In this document: positions 53,201 to 63,934 of the stretch, in pieces | Numbering within the stretch: position 1 is the first letter of the stretch | Layout: every line of letters begins with the position of its first letter | Source of the DNA: Rana temporaria | Lineage: Eukaryota > Chordata > Amphibia > Anura > Ranidae | Length of the DNA stretch: 64,000 nucleotides | Assembly (NCBI RefSeq): GCF_905171775.1 | Contig: NC_053490.1 | Coordinates: 152,836,469 to 152,900,468, forward strand | Direction: 5' to 3' | The notes under the pieces: model-generated | Database searches by the model: none | Told to the model about the DNA's origin: nothing | Seen by the model: the letters and a program-made list of their open reading frames with translations, nothing else | Program-made: the position numbers and the translations under genes

Positions 53201-54750
53201 TTTAACTCCTGACTGCTGTTCCCTCAGCAGACGGGGTAGCCTCGGGCAGGGGGGGACTGTCTGATTCGGGGGTCAGGTCATCACGTATGTCAATCTCCAG
53301 GCCCTTTCTCATGGCGAAGTTGTGTAGCATGCAACATGCATCGATGATCTGGCACACAAAGTTTGGGGAATACAACAGGGTCCCCCCGGACTTATCCAGG
53401 CATCGGAACTTCAGGATGCCAAATGTGCATTCCACCACTGCACAGGTACGTAGGTGTGCAGCATTGTAGTTTCTCTCTCCTCTGTTTTGGGGTTTCCGGT
53501 ATGGAGTCATGAGATGGGGCCCAAGTGCATATGCAGAGTCACCTGGAAGGGAAAAGACAGGGGGATGTTAGTCATGCATGTGCCCCTCTCGTGATGTCTG
53601 CATCATGGGGTCGGACAGTCATGCCTGACACCCATGTCACTCACCAACCAGCCAGCTGTCCCCATACACGTTCTGTTCGAATTCTGTTGGGATGTTGCTT
53701 TGACGGTATATGTAGCTGTCGTGGCTGGCCCCTGGGTGTTTGGCACGAATGTGCCATATGAGGCATTGAGCATCGGCTATCACCTGTACGTTGATGGAAT
53801 GCCAATGCTTAGGATTGCAGTATATGTGCTCTGTGGCATGGGGGGGCCTTAGTGCCACATGTGTGCAATCAATGGCCCCCACGGTGCGTGGGAATCCGTC
53901 AATTCTGACAAAATCATGCCTTGCCTTCTACTGCAGATGCTCATGTGTGGGTCTGATGATGTGGTGGGACATGCGTCTGAGGATTGCGAGGACAACCTGG
54001 TGCACACATCTGCTCATGGTGGTTTGTAACATCCCAGCCTCTACTCCACTTGTACGCTGGAATGATCTACTGGCGAGGAAATGCAGTGTTGCCAGTACCT
54101 TGACCATTGGCTGCACTGCATGTGCGCGATGTGTCTTGCTGGTGATGTCATCATGCATGGTTGTGGCTAGTTCCAGGATGGCAGCAGTGCTGAATCTGAA
54201 GAGGCGATACACCTCCGAATCCCCCATGTCAAAGACATTCATGCGTGTTCGGTATATCCTCTCCTGTGCCCTCCTCCTTCTACACGCCTCTGAAAACACT
54301 AGTAGTGCTATGACCATGCCTGCCCCTGGCATGTTGGCATACGGATGTGTTGTCCTGCAAGTGTGGTTGCTCAGCTCATCCGTAACGGTGCTGCTGCATC
54401 TGCTCTCCAGCTGACCTGCGTACGTCTGGTGCAAAGTTACCCCTGCTTTATGAGGGGTACCTTAAGGCCGGACGTACAGCTTACGCGCAGCCTGCATCGG
54501 GCGCACGTACGGTCGTGGATCGCCGTATCTACCTCATTTGCACATTTGAATAGAAAATCAATGGGAGCGCCAGATGCGTCCATCGTAAATATGCGCCCAC
54601 GCTACGCCGGAGTAGGAAAGTTACGTCGGTCGGAAGAAGCCTATTTTCAGGCGTATCTGGTTGTGTGGGTACGGCGCATAGATACGGCGTACCCACACAC
54701 GCCGCGCATCTCGAGATACGCCGGCATAAGTTCTTTGTGAATCTGGGCCC
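53201..54750 (-). mobile_element. Harbinger element D: transposase side only
   Basis: The right end TTTGTGAATCTGGGCCC is the family terminus. The transposase gene runs leftward to 53202, where the unclassified repeat begins, so the Myb-like gene and left end are missing. The non-coding lead-in (54435-54750) is rich in TACGCCG-like palindromes shared with the family MITEs. Confidence 0.8.
53202..54434 (-). pseudogene. PIF/Harbinger (HARBI1-like) transposase, almost intact
   Basis: Exon 1 (54434-53642) reads an N-terminal helix region (YANMPGAGMVIALLVFSEA, FRFSTAAILELATTMHDDI) and two catalytic blocks: GAIDCTHVALRPP (first Asp) and GASHDSYIYRQSN (second Asp). It ends at a GTGAGT donor. Exon 2 (53542-53202) follows CCTTCCAG, joins as GDSAYALGPH, and carries RTCAVVECTFGIL with the catalytic Glu. 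The DDE triad is therefore complete. Defects: a premature TAG at 53928-53930, an ACG where related copies have the start ATG (54423-54425), and a likely two-residue deletion at ILKFRCL. The enzyme cuts and pastes at 3-bp targets. Confidence 0.9.
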
Positions 54751-55388
54751 AGATCTTTAACATACCCCAACTTATATATGTGAAAAAAAAAAAAAAAACA
54801 AGCTTGATTTATTTATGGATGGAGTTAGGTGAACAGTTCGAGCCGAGCAAAGGTTTGGCAGAAACATCGCCTGTTCGGGGAACACCCAAATTAGCGGGGC
54901 GCTCAGTGGGATGTTCACCTGCCGAGTGCACCACAATGCAGTGCATTCTACGGTCCAATCAGTACACAGAGCACAATCAGAGCTATTATTGGACAAAGTC
55001 ATAATGACTTTGCCCAATCATGGCTCAGTGCTCATAGTCCCACACCACACTATAAGGCTTCATGTACACTGCTGCTGGTAAACGGATGTTTAGGAGTAGT
55101 TGAGAGTTTTTTTCAGCTGCCCCCAAACTTGGCTCTATGTTATCTTATCAGTACATGTCCACAGGGGGGTTATTTACGAAAGGCAAATCCACTTTGCTCT
55201 ACAAGTGCAAACTACAAATGCAAAGTGCACTTGAAATTGCACTGAACGTGCACTTGGGGTAGATCTGAAATGGAGAAGCTCTGCTGATTTTATTATCCAA
55301 TCATGTGCAAGCTAAAATGCCGTTTTTTATTCTCCTTGCATGTCCCCCTCGGATCTACAGTGACTGTGCTTCCAGTGCAATTTCAAGT
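54751..55388. other. Repeat-like non-coding stretch
   Basis: A hAT-like interior (TTCGAGCCGAGC, GTTCGGGGAAC) at 54830-54960 and a separate MITE-like segment beginning GGGGGGTTATTTACGAAAGG near 55165, which is cut at 55389. No gene. Confidence 0.5.
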
Positions 55389-55597
55389 GCCTGATTTAAA
55401 TTGTACACTCCCCCTAGCCGCGGAATTTGCATTCCGCCGGGGGGAGTTAGGATCCGACGGTGCAGTTTGCGAGGTAAGTGCTTGGTGAATCATGCACTAG
55501 CCTCGCTAAATTGCACCGGCGGATCGTAACCCAGGTAGATCTAGCGAATCTAAAGATCCGCAGATCTACATGAATCCGGCCCGACATCTTTTCTACC

Positions 55598-55640
<43 letters not shown>

Positions 55641-55674
55641 GCAGGAAGGCTAGTCAGTATAGTTAACCACATCC
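55389..55674. repeat. Copy 1 of a duplicated composite: MITE end, GATA array, TTAA-element start
   Basis: It matches 57572-57869 over its whole length: the right part of a Harbinger MITE (to ATGAATCCGGCCC), the flank ACATCTTTTCTACC, a (GATA)n array and AGCAGGAAGGCTAGTCAGTA to TTAACCACATCC. The join to unrelated sequence on each side is abrupt. Confidence 0.85.
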
Positions 55675-56063
55675 CTATTGGATCGCCAGCCTCTCATTGG
55701 CTCTCCTCAGATGAACTTCCCACCGAACAGCTATACCACTTGGGATCTTCAGGATTGGGAACCCAGTCGACCACTGGGATCCCGGTCACGACTTAAATGT
55801 TCCGGACCAGCCTGGTCCCAGAACCAGAATCTGGGACCAGGCAAAAAAAATGTGTTCAGGATGGATTTTTAGAGGCATTTGAAACGCCAAATGCCTGTAA
55901 CAGCTTGTAAACGCTGTAACTCGCATGTAGCCGTGTTTTACTTCTAAACGCAAACACGGATAAACGTGGCAATGCAAAACAGACATTTTTAAAACGTTGG
56001 TTACTATCTGTCAAGTTAAATCGTTCAGGAGAGGTTGTAAAATGTCCTGTGTACATTAAGCCT
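55675..56063. other. Non-coding stretch
   Basis: No feature recognised apart from a GGGACCAG/CTGGTCCC hairpin near 55800-55840. Confidence 0.5.
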
Positions 56064-56065
56064 AA

Positions 56066-56568
56066 GGCCGGGTACACACGGACAAACATGTATGGTGAAA
56101 GCGGTCCGTCGGACCGTTTTCACCATACATGTCTGCCAGAGGGCTTCTGTACGATGGTTGTACACACCATCGTACAGAAGTCCGCGCGTAAACAATATGC
56201 GGGGCGTGTCCGCGGTGTCGCCGCGTCGATGGCGCGGTGTCGCCGCGACAATGACGCGGCGACGTGGGTGGCCCGCCTTTAAAATGCTTCCACGCATGCG
56301 TCGAAGTCATTCGACGCATGCGAGGGACGGCGGGCGCCTGGACATGTACGGTAGGTCTGTACTGACGACCGTACATGTCCGAGCGGGCTGAATTCCAGCG
56401 GGCTGTTTTAAAACAAGTCCAGGAATATTTGTCTGCTGGGAAAAGGCCCGGCGGGCAAATGTTTGCTGGAATTCGGCCCGCTCGCGCCCACACACGACCA
56501 AACATGTCTGCTGAAACTGGCCTGCGGGCCAGTTTCAGCAGACATGTTTGCTCGTGAGTATGGGGCCT
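56066..56568. mobile_element. MITE with GGCCGGGTACACACG termini, TSD TAA
   Basis: The ends GGCCGGGTACACACGG and CGTGAGTATGGGGCC are flanked by TAA on both sides, as in Harbinger-type insertions. Internal hairpins use ACATGTATGGTGAAA, ACATGTACGG and ACATGTCTGCTGAAAC arms. Non-coding. Confidence 0.75.
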
Positions 56569-57021
56569 TAAAGGTTCCTTCCCACAGGACCTTTTGCAGT
56601 GTTTTGTTAGAGTGGAGATAGATGGAGCAGGACCCTGTTTGCTATTAGTGACTAGGGATGAGCTTCGCGTTCGAAACGAACGTATGTTCGACTCGAACAT
56701 CGGTCATTCGATCGTTCGACGAAATTCGAACAAAACGAGTGACACAAAATGTCCCATAATTCACTGCGGCATTGAGCGCTGATGATTGGCCAAGCATGCT
56801 GTATGTCCCGCATCCTTGGCCAATCACAGCGCGCAAAAAACGAAGAGCCATAATTGGCCAAAGCCAGGGTGGCTTTGGCCAATTATGGCTCAGGGGGTTT
56901 AGTACACGCCCCACACTATAAAAGGCAGCCTGCAAGGCGGCCTCGTGTAGTGTGTTCCGGCTTTGTTAAAGAGAAGATCAGTCAGACAGTTAGAGAAAGA
57001 GAGATAGATAGAGACACAGTG

Positions 57022-57765
57022 GGGCAGATTCATCAATAGATACGCCGGCGGATCTCCTGATCCGCCGTCGTATCTGTGAGACCCGACGGTCGGATCTGTG
57101 AGATCCGACGGTCGGAGCTATGCGACTGATTCATAAGAATCAGTTCCGCATAGATCTCCCTTAGATCCGACTGGTGTAAGTGACTTACACCAGTCGAATC
57201 TTAGGCTGTAATCTCCCGCCGGCCGCTAGGTGTCGTCGCTATTTTTTACACGTCGCATATGCAAATGAGGAAAACTGCCGATTCACGTCCGTACGCCCGC
57301 CCGTCGCTCTTTTTCTACGTCGTTTGCGTTCGGCTTTTTCCGGCGGATAGCTACCCCTGCTAATATGAGGGCTAGCTAATGTTAAGTATGGCCGCCGTTC
57401 CCACGCCGAGATTCAAAATTTTTACGTTGTTTGCGTAAGTCCGTCGGGAATCCCGATGGCCACAATTGACGTACCCGCCGCTACCAATGACGTCCTAGCG
57501 ACGTCATTTGGAGCATGCGCACTGGGCTTTTTCGCGGCGGCGCATGCGCAGTTAAATCGGCGCGGGAACGCGCCTGATTTAAATTGTACACTCCCCCTAG
57601 CCGCGGAATTTGCATTCCGCCGGGGGGAGTTAGGATCCGACGGTGCAGTTTGCGAGGTAAGTGCTTGGTGAATCATGCACTAGCCTCGCTAAATTGCACC
57701 GGCGGATCGTAAACCAGGTAGATCTAGCGGATCTAAAGATCCGCAGATCAACATGAATCCAGCCC
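57022..57765. mobile_element. Harbinger-family MITE inside the hAT composite
   Basis: The left GGGGCAGATTCAT and the right ATGAATCCAGCCC are the terminal repeats. The interior has GATCCGACGGTCGGA palindromes and the common AAATGAGG/TACGCCC blocks. Its right third is duplicated at 55389. Confidence 0.8.
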
Positions 57766-57780
57766 GACGTCTTTTCTACC

Positions 57781-57835
<55 letters not shown>

Positions 57836-57869
57836 GCAGGAAGGCTAGTCAGTATAGTTAACCACATCC
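57572..57869. repeat. Copy 2 of the duplicated composite, with a (GATA)n array
   Basis: The partner of 55389-55674. The GATA array (57780-57833) is a few units longer here than in copy 1. Confidence 0.85.
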
Positions 57870-59087
57870 ATACCAGCCCATTGTAAAATGACGTCCACAA
57901 AGGACCGCTAACGATCCGGGTGGACGTCATATGACGTCCTGGGCTTTGTGGGGGGATATCTGAATGATGCCTGCAGCTAGAGGCATCATTCAGATATCCT
58001 TCTCTTGTGCCAACGATTCTGCACAACGTAAGAATGATCATAGCGGTGGTTCCGCCGCTAGATCGTTCTTACAGGTGACGGGAGGGGACATCCCCCCTCC
58101 CGCCGCCATCCGGTGCTTCTCCGGGCTCTCCCGTGCCATCGGGGGCCCAGAGAACGAATCGTCCGGCGCTGGCAGGAAGCATAGAGATGACTGGTGACCA
58201 GATGGTCACCAGTCATCTCTATGTCCGTCGGAGGACCCGGGCACGATGTGATGACGTCACGCCCGGGTCCCCGTAAGTAAACAAAGCCGCAATTGCGGCT
58301 GCTAAGCAACAGTAAGCATGAGATCGGTGATTTTTTTTTCACCGATTTCATGCTTTCCAGCCTGGAGGAGAGATGTGCGGTCTTATTGACCCCGCATCTC
58401 TCCATAAAGAGTACCTGTCACACACATTCCTATTACAAGGGATGTTTACATTCCTTGTAATAGGAATAAAAGTAATAATAAAAAAATAAAAAAATATGTA
58501 AAAAAAATAAAAAAATTTTTTAACGCCCCTGTCCCCAGTAGCTCGCGCGCAGAAGCGAACGCACACGCAAGTCCCGCCGACATATGTAAACGCCGTTTAA
58601 ACCACATATGTGAGGTATCGCCGCGTGCGTTACAGTGCCAGCAACAATTCTAGCACTAGATCTCCTCTGTAAATCTAAACTGGTAACCTGTAAAACATTT
58701 CAAAGTGTTGCCTATGGAGAGTTTTAGGTACCGAAGTTTGGCGCCATTCCATGAGTGTGCGCAATTTTAAAGCGTGACATGTTAGGTATCTATTTACTCG
58801 GTGTAACATCATCTTTCATATTTTACAAAAAAATGGGCTAACTTTACTGTTTTGTTATTTTTTTAATTCATGAAACAATTTTTTTCCCAAAAAAAGGCGT
58901 TTGAAAAATTATTGCGCAAATACCGTGCAAGATAAAACATTTCAATGACCGTTGTTTTATTCCCTAGGTTGTCTGCTAAAAAAAACATACATAATATTTG
59001 GGGGTTCTGCGTAATTTTCTAGGAGAGAAGTGCCAGAATAGGCCTGGTATGGATGTGTGTATAAAAGCCCTGTATGGAAGTGGTTAA
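57858..59087. mobile_element. TTAA element with TTAACCAC(T/A)TCCATAC termini
   Basis: The left TTAACCACATCCATACCAG and the right complement TTAACCACTTCCATACAG form the inverted ends, including TTAA. Hairpins such as CTGAATGATGCCTGCAG with its complement lie near 57960-58000. The 3' portion is AT-rich. No transposase. Terminal style is that of TTAA-targeting (piggyBac/Kolobok-like) MITEs. Confidence 0.75.
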
Positions 59088-59229
59088 ATTTACAGTTTGT
59101 AGAGAATATATCTACATCGCTAGGAGTTTTACATATATTTAAAAATTGTATAGCATAGCTAGATCTGCTATTAGTATTTGTCAGGCAGGAAATTGTGCTT
59201 GATGCAGTGCTCTAACGTGTTGTATTGCC

Positions 59230-62200
59230 TGCATAGTGTTTACTGCATAGCTGTTACGGCACGTGTGCTATTTATTTGCATCTAAACACAGTCACTGTTA
59301 ATGCACATGGGCTATTTAATTGCACATAAACGCAGTCGCTGTAACTGCGCGTGTACTGTTTAATAGCAACTAAAACGCATTTGCTGTAACTGCACGTGTG
59401 CTATTTATTTGCACCTAAACGCAGTCACTGTTAATGCGCGTGGGCTATTTTATTGCACATAAACGCAGTCGCTGTAACTGCGCGTGTGCTGTTTAATGGC
59501 AACTAAACGCATTTGCTGTAACTGCACGTGTGCTATTTATTTGCACCTAAACACAGTCGCTTTTAATGCGCGTGGGCTATTTAATTGCACATAAACGCAG
59601 TCGCTGTAACTGCGCGTGTACTGTTTAATAGCAACTAAACGCATTTGCTGTAACTGCATGTGTGCTATTTATTTGCACCTAATCACAGTCACTGTTAATG
59701 CGCGTGTGCTGTTTAATAGCACCGAAACGCATTAGCTGTCACATGTCACAGTAGTGGCAGGCTGGGCTAAGTGATGGCAGGATATTGGGAGGTCGGAAGT
59801 GAGGATTGCTGGAAGCAGGATGGCATGGCGCTGGAAGTGAGGATTGCTGGAAGCAGGAATGGCAGGGTGCTGGAAGTGAGGATTGCTGGGAGCAGGAATG
59901 GCAGGGTGCTGGAAGTGAGGATTGCTGAGAGCAGGATGGCAGGGTGCTGGAAGTGAGGATTGTTGGGAGCAGGAATGGCAGGGTGCTGGAAGTGAGGATT
60001 GCTGGGAGCAGGATGGCATGGTGCTGGAAGTGAGGATTGCTGGGAGCAGGATGGCAGGGTGCTGGAAATGAGGATTGCTGGGAGCAGGAATGGCAGGGTG
60101 CTGGAAGTGAGGATTGCTGGGAGCAGGAATGGCAGGGTGCTGGAAGTGAGGATTGCTGGGAGCAGGATGGCAGGGTGCTGGAAGTGAGGATTGCTGGGAG
60201 CAGGATGGCAGGGTGCTGGAAATGTGGATTGCTGGGAGCAGGATGGCAGGGTGCTGGAAATGAGGATTGCTGGGAGCAGGAATGGCAGGGTGCTGGAAGT
60301 GAGGATTGCTGGGAGCAGGAATGGCAGGGTGCTGGAAGTGAGGATTGCTGGGAGCAGGAATGGCAGGGTGCTGGAAGTGAGGATTGCTGGGAGCAGTCGC
60401 TGTAACTGCGCGTGTACTGTTTAATAGCAACTAAAACGCATTTGCTGTAACTGCACGTGTGCTATTTATTTGCACCTAAACGCAGTCACTGTTAATGCGC
60501 GTGGGCTATTTTATTGCACATAAACGCAGTCGCTGTAACTGCACGTGTGCTGTTTAATGGCAACTAAACGCATTTGCTGTAACTGCACGTGTGCTATTTA
60601 TTTGCACCTAAACACAGTCGCTTTTAATGCGCGTGGGCTATTTAATTGCACATAAACGCAGTCGCTGTAACTGCGCGTGTGCTGTTTAATAGCAACTAAA
60701 CGCATTTGCTGTAACTGCATGTGTGCTATTTATTTGCACCTAATCACAGTCACTGTTAATGCGCGTGTGCTGTTTAATAGCACCGAAACGCATTAGCTGT
60801 CACATGTCACAGTGGTGGCAGGCTGGGCTAAGTGATGGCAGGATATTGGGAGGTCGGAAGTGAGGATTGCTGGAAGCAGGATGGCATGGCGCTGGAAGTG
60901 AGGATTGCTGGAAGCAGGAATGGCAGGGTGCTGGAAGTGAGGATTGCTGGGAGCAGGAATGGCAGGGTGCTGGAAGTGAGGATTGCTGAGAGCAGGATGG
61001 CAGGGTGCTGGAAGTGAGGATTGTTGGGAGCAGGAATGGCAGGGTGCTGGAAGTGAGGATTGCTGGGAGCAGGATGGCATGGTGCTGGAAGTGAGGATTG
61101 CTGGGAGCAGGATGGCAGGGTGCTGGAAATGAGGATTGCTGGGAGCAGGAATGGCAGGGTGCTGGAAGTGAGGATTGCTGGGAGCAGGAATGGCAGGGTG
61201 CTGGAAGTGATGATTGTTGGGAGCAGGATGGCAGGGTGCTGGAAGTGAGGATTGCTGGGAGCAGGATGGCAGGGTGCTGGAAATGTGGATTGCTGGGAGC
61301 AGGATGGCAGGGTGCTGGAAATGAGGATTGCTGGGAGCAGGAATGGCAGGGTGCTGGAAGTGAGGATTGCTGGGAGCAGGAATGGCAGGGTGCTGGAAGT
61401 GAGGATTGCTGGGAGCAGGAATGGCAGGGTGCTGGAAGTGAGGATTGCTGGGAGCAGTCGCTGTAACTGCGCGTGTACTGTTTAATAGCAACTAAAACGC
61501 ATTTGCTGTAACTGCACGTGTGCTATTTATTTGCACCTAAACGCAGTCACTGTTAATGCGCGTGGGCTATTTTATTGCACATAAACGCAGTCGCTGTAAC
61601 TGCACGTGTGCTGTTTAATGGCAACTAAACGCATTTGCTGTAACTGCACGTGTGCTATTTATTTGCACCTAAACACAGTCGCTTTTAATGCGCGTGGGCT
61701 ATTTAATTGCACATAAACGCAGTCGCTGTAACTGCGCGTGTGCTGTTTAATAGCAACTAAACGCATTTGCTGTAACTGCACGTGTGCTATTTATTTGCAC
61801 CTAATCGCAGTCACTGTTAATGCGCGTGTGCTGTTTAATAGCACCGAAACGCATTAGCTGTCACATGTCACAGTGGTGGCAGGCTGGGCTAAGTGATGGC
61901 AGGATATTGGGAGGTCGGAAGTGAGGATTGCTGGAAGCAGGATGGCATGGCGCTGGAAGTGAGGATTGCTGGAAGCAGGAATGGCAGGGTGCTGGAAGTG
62001 AGGATTGCTGGGAGCAGGAATGGCAGGGTGCTGGAAGTGAGGATTGCTGAGAGCAGGATGGCAGGGTGCTGGAAGTGAGGATTGTTGGGAGCAGGAATGG
62101 CAGGGTGCTGGAAGTGAGGATTGCTGGGAGCAGGATGGCATGGTGCTGGAAGTGAGGATTGCTGGGAGCAGGATGGCAGGGTGCTGGAAGTGAGGATTGC

Positions 62201-62774
62201 TGGGAGCAGGGTGGCATGGTGCTGGAAGTGAGGATTGCTGGAAGAAGGATGGCAGGGTGCTGAAAGTGAGGATTGCTGGGAGCAGGAATGGCAGGGTGCT
62301 GGAAGTGAGGATTGCTGGGAGCAGGAATGGCAGGGTGGTGGAAGTGAGGATTTTGGGAGCAGGAATGGCAGGGTGCTGGAAGTGAGGATTGCTGGGAGCA
62401 GGATGGCAGGGTGCTGGAAGTGAGGATTGCTGGGAGCAGGATGGTATGGTGCTGGAAGTGAGGATTGCTGGGAGCAGGATGGCAGGGTGCTGGAAATGAG
62501 GATTGCTGGGAGCAGGAATGGCAGGGTGCTGGAAGTGAGGATTGCTGGGAGCAGGAATGGCAGGGTGCTGGAAGTGAGGATTGCTGGGAGCAGGATGGCA
62601 GGGTGCTGGAAGTGAGGATTGCTGGGAGCAGGATGGCAGGGTGCTGGAAGTGAGGATTGCTGGGAGCAGGATGGCATGGTGCTGGAAGTGAGGATTGCTG
62701 GGAGCAGGATGGCATGGTGCTGGAAGTGAGGATTGCTGGGAGCAGGAATGGCAGGGTGCTGGAAGTGAGGATTG
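59230..62774. repeat. Higher-order tandem repeat, 1,061-bp period, of 44-bp and 38/39-bp units
   Basis: Blocks of a 44-bp unit (GTAACTGCGCGTGTGCTGTT-type, three variants cycling every 132 bp) alternate with blocks of a 38/39-bp unit (GTGCTGGAAGTGAGGATTGC-type). The whole module repeats with identical landmarks at 59771, 60832 and 61893. Modules 1 and 2 differ at only a few positions. The third 38/39-bp block is expanded to about 880 bp versus about 623 bp. Both strands stay open in all frames because 38 is not a multiple of three, giving long spurious ORFs. Confidence 0.95.
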
Positions 62775-63277
62775 CAGGAGAAGTTTGGTTTGTGGAGAAA
62801 GCAGCAACTTTGAAGGTATTTTTATTTTGTTTTTGAGCAGCCATTAAAAAGGTCAGGGCAAGCACAAAGGGGGTGGGGTCAGGGGAGGAGCCAAGGGGGC
62901 GGCAAAATAAGGTTTCGCCTAGGGTGTCAAAAATCCTTGCACCAGCCCTGAACACGTGCCACTACTATAGACACCCAGCAGGTGTGATATTTAAAGGAAT
63001 TTTTCAATTTGTTTTTTCACTTTAAGCATCATTAAAATCGCTGCTCCATAAAAAACGACAGTTTTTAAAACTTTTTTTTCCATTGATACATGTTCCCTGG
63101 GGCAAGACCCGACGTTTTCCAACATTAAATTGAAGATTGGTCTTTAAAATGATCGTTTTTGAATTCGAACGTTCGAGTCCCATAGACTTCAATGGGGTTC
63201 TAAATGTTCACGCGAACCCGCGGTCTGTTTAAACGTTCTGGTGCGAACCGAACGCGGGTATGTTCGGCTCATCCCTA
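62775..63277. other. Right arm of the hAT composite
   Basis: Non-coding sequence from the end of the tandem array to the terminus, with GTTCGCGCGAA-like repeats near 63160-63260. Confidence 0.6.
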
Positions 63278-63934
63278 CTAGTGACTAAGTGTGTTATTGT
63301 GACTCTCAGTGTAGAGTGTCAAGTGTAGTGTTAGTGTAGTTTGTCAGTGCATTGTTACTGTAGTGCAATGTTTAACACAGTATTTCATAACATTTAGTAC
63401 TGTATACAGTGTCCTATACCAGTTTTTTTTTGTTGGGGGGGGGGGTTGCTGTGTTTTTTTTTGTTTGTTTTTGTCCTGTGCCTGGCCGCTTTTTTAAAAT
63501 TGTCAGCCGCAATGGTATTGTTTCCCCTTTTTTATTTTCCTTTTTTTTAATGGTTTTTACATTTCTGTCAGTTGCAGTCCCTAATTTAAAGTGCACAAAG
63601 GTGCATCCAATTATACATTTCTCAGTATCTATTAAATTTGGGTAATAAGCCCCCTATCATGTCTGGGAGGCCAACAAGGAGAGGAAGATGTTCCTGTGTC
63701 ACTATGAGGGGGCCAGCAGCGTCTGTGTCCACAGGAAAAGGTGGACATGGTCCGTCCTCAGGCAGGGCATTATTTTCTACGTTTAGTGATGTTGCCTGTG
63801 CTATCCAGCCATAGCATGCAGAGGAGGTGGTCAAGGCTGCCTAGCCTTGTGGGTGTTTATTTTATCTTGAAGATTTCATGGGCACAATTAACACCCAAGG
63901 ACCAATTTGTTTGCAACTGTTTGACATGTGCATA
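63278..63934. other. Non-coding stretch
   Basis: GTGTAG-rich low-complexity sequence near 63300-63400 and a G/T tract near 63430-63480. No gene recognised. Confidence 0.5.

Larger units (their letters stand above)
56653..63277. mobile_element. 6.6-kb hAT-bounded composite with 8-bp TSD (T/C)TAGTGAC
   Basis: The ends TAGGGATGAGC and GCTCATCCCTA are exact inverted repeats. They are flanked by TTAGTGAC (56645-56652) and CTAGTGAC (63278-63285), an 8-bp TSD with one mismatch. CGAACG-rich sequence follows both ends. The body is filled by a Harbinger MITE, a GATA array, a TTAA element and a large tandem array. No hAT transposase was found. Confidence 0.85.

Noticed and set aside
59732..62955. Long open frames on both strands (232, 317 and 364 codons) as genes
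   Set aside because: They are translations of stop-free tandem repeats, open in several frames at once, with no domain, start context or splice signals.
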